From positions 1 through 9,107 of the forward strand of contig DASYXW010000015.1 of NCBI GenBank assembly GCA_035934405.1: 9,107 nucleotides of DNA, in the 5' to 3' direction. Below, piece by piece: positions 8,293 to 9,107 of this stretch. The position numbers were made by a program, and so were the translations under genes. The notes beneath the pieces were generated by a model. That model made no database searches and was not told where the DNA came from. It worked only from the letters and a program-made list of their open reading frames with translations. Each line of letters opens with the position of its first letter. The first letter of the stretch is position 1. The stretch is from DASYXW01 sp035934405 (GTDB lineage Bacteria; Acidobacteriota; Terriglobia; UBA7540).

Positions 8293-9030
8293 TTGCCCGA
8301 AATATCCATCCGCGAATTCCTCGACCTATCCACCGATCCCGGCGTCCGCGGATTCCTGCATCAGCCTGACAGTCCCAACGGCAGCGGCCTGATTCTCACT
8401 CATGGCGCCGGAGGCAACGCGCAAGCGCCGCTGCTCCGCGCCTTGGCCGATACCTTCGCCGCCGCTGGCCTCACCGTTCTGCGCTGCGATCTGCCCTTCC
8501 GTCAGGTACGTTCCTTCGGCCCGCCCGGCCCCGCAGACGCCGCCCGCGACCGCGCCGGCCTGAAGAACGCCATCGCCGCTCTGAAGAATAGTTTGGGTGC
8601 CCCACTTCTCCCGGGCTTTGGGAGAAGTGGGGATTTTAGCCAGGACAAGCACAAAGAGGCCCGCATTTTCCTCGCAGGCCACTCCTACGGCGGACGCCAG
8701 GCCAGCATGCTCTGCGCCGAGCGCCCCGATCTCGCCGCCGCACTCCTGCTGCTCTCCTATCCGCTGCATCCTCCGCGCCGCCCAGAACAGCAGCGCACCC
8801 AGCATCTCCCCGACCTGCGCACCCCCACGCTTTTCGTCCACGGAACCCGCGACCCCTTCGGCTCCATCGAAGAATTGCAACGAGCAATGAAGATGATTCC
8901 GGCAGAGACGAAGCTGCTCCCAATAGAAGGCGCCGGTCACGACCTGGGATTTAAGGGAAAAGCTCGAAAGGAAGAACTACCAAAGCTGATCCTTTCCGAA
9001 TTCTTAAAACTCACGAAACTATCATCGTGA
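8293..9030 (+). CDS. Alpha/beta hydrolase, Tex30/KANL3-like (dienelactone hydrolase-like) group
   Basis: A 245-residue cytoplasmic alpha/beta hydrolase. The oxyanion-side loop is HGAGGN (37-42). The nucleophile elbow is GHSYGG with Ser131, followed by RQASMLCAERPDLA. The segment LLSYPLHPPRRPEQQRTQHL is typical of the Tex30/KANL3-like group. The acid is Asp187 in HGTRDPFGS and the base is His216 in GAGHDLG, so the triad is complete. The substrate cannot be read from the sequence. The only workable start is TTG 8293; the ATG at 8288 is in another frame. Residues about 100-120, between the helix ending AIAALKN and the strand RIFLAGHS, are encoded by a perfect DNA palindrome and look like an inserted loop. 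The last codons and TGA (9028-9030) fall in a relic of the repeat seen at 9053. No Shine-Dalgarno is seen, and TACAAT six bases upstream suggests a leaderless message. Confidence 0.9.
   Translation: MPEISIREFLDLSTDPGVRGFLHQPDSPNGSGLILTHGAGGNAQAPLLRALADTFAAAGLTVLRCDLPFRQVRSFGPPGPADAARDRAGLKNAIAALKNSLGAPLLPGFGRSGDFSQDKHKEARIFLAGHSYGGRQASMLCAERPDLAAALLLLSYPLHPPRRPEQQRTQHLPDLRTPTLFVHGTRDPFGSIEELQRAMKMIPAETKLLPIEGAGHDLGFKGKARKEELPKLILSEFLKLTKLSS
8592..8640 (+). repeat. Palindromic element inserted in frame in the hydrolase gene
   Basis: CCCCACTTCTCCC (8600-8612) and GGGAGAAGTGGGG (8620-8632) pair perfectly over 13 bp around GGGCTTT. It is flanked by TTTGGGTG on the left and ATTTTAGCC on the right. 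From memory, palindromes framed by GGGTGCCCCA and GTGGGGATTTT recur in Acidobacteriota genomes. The element is translated without a stop and adds roughly 15-20 residues compared with what I expect for the family. Confidence 0.7.
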
Positions 9031-9082
9031 GCGCATAAAACGGATGGCACTGTCATCCTGAGCGCAGCGAAGGATCCCTCGC
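9022..9082 (+). repeat. TCATCCTGAGCGCA interspersed repeat, intact copy plus relic
   Basis: The main copy (9053-9082) starts TCATCCTGAGCGCAGCG and continues AAGGATCCCTCGC; ATCCT (9055-9059) and AGGAT (9071-9075) can pair. A relic at 9022-9035, TCATCGTGAGCGCA, matches its first 14 bases at 13 positions and contains the hydrolase stop codon. I recall closely similar sequences as abundant non-coding repeats in Acidobacteriota and some other bacteria. The remaining bases to the window edge show nothing else. Confidence 0.65.
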
Positions 9083-9107
9083 AATCAGGCACATTCATGC
9101 GACTCAG

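Overview
The window is a GC-rich bacterial chromosome segment (roughly 60% G+C by eye) with every convincing gene on the + strand. Three things point to an Acidobacteriota member, probably class Terriglobia (Koribacter-like soil lineage): a repeat-bearing lipoprotein of a type I associate with that group (Ig-like modules plus a PQQ-type propeller), an RpoC carrying a trigger-loop insertion, and dense short palindromes of kinds I recall from those genomes. The assignment rests on protein and repeat style, not on a database search.

Layout. 1-2316 is the C-terminal part of rpoC (RNA polymerase beta'), cut by the window edge. A strong hairpin and a cluster of short repeats follow, then a YihY/BrkB-family membrane protein (2508-3464). 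A spacer with two more hairpins leads to a complete pyruvate kinase gene (3695-5200) that begins at TTG behind a good Shine-Dalgarno sequence. Next come an inverted pair of CCT-loop palindromes, a consensus -10 box, and a small ABM-like (dimeric alpha/beta barrel) protein (5375-5665). A 790-residue lipoprotein with three Ig-like modules and a PQQ-like beta-propeller occupies 5825-8197. The last gene is an alpha/beta hydrolase of the Tex30/KANL3-like (dienelactone hydrolase-like) group (8293-9030). The window ends in an interspersed-repeat copy.

The genes do not form an obvious pathway: transcription, membrane, glycolysis, surface protein and hydrolase genes stand next to each other with gaps of 95-230 bases, each with its own palindromes. 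No gap exceeds 300 bases. No RNA gene, CRISPR array, transposase, phage gene or known defence system is visible.

The most interesting layer is the non-coding one. Every intergenic gap contains a palindrome or repeat. One 13-bp perfect palindrome lies in frame inside the hydrolase gene and is translated into a probable surface-loop insertion. Another repeat relic supplies the hydrolase stop codon. CCT-loop palindromes downstream of rpoC and of pyk have the same loop but different, fully compensated stems, as expected of a REP-like family under structural constraint. Two genes (5375 and 8293) have -10-like boxes so close to the start codon that their mRNAs may be leaderless.
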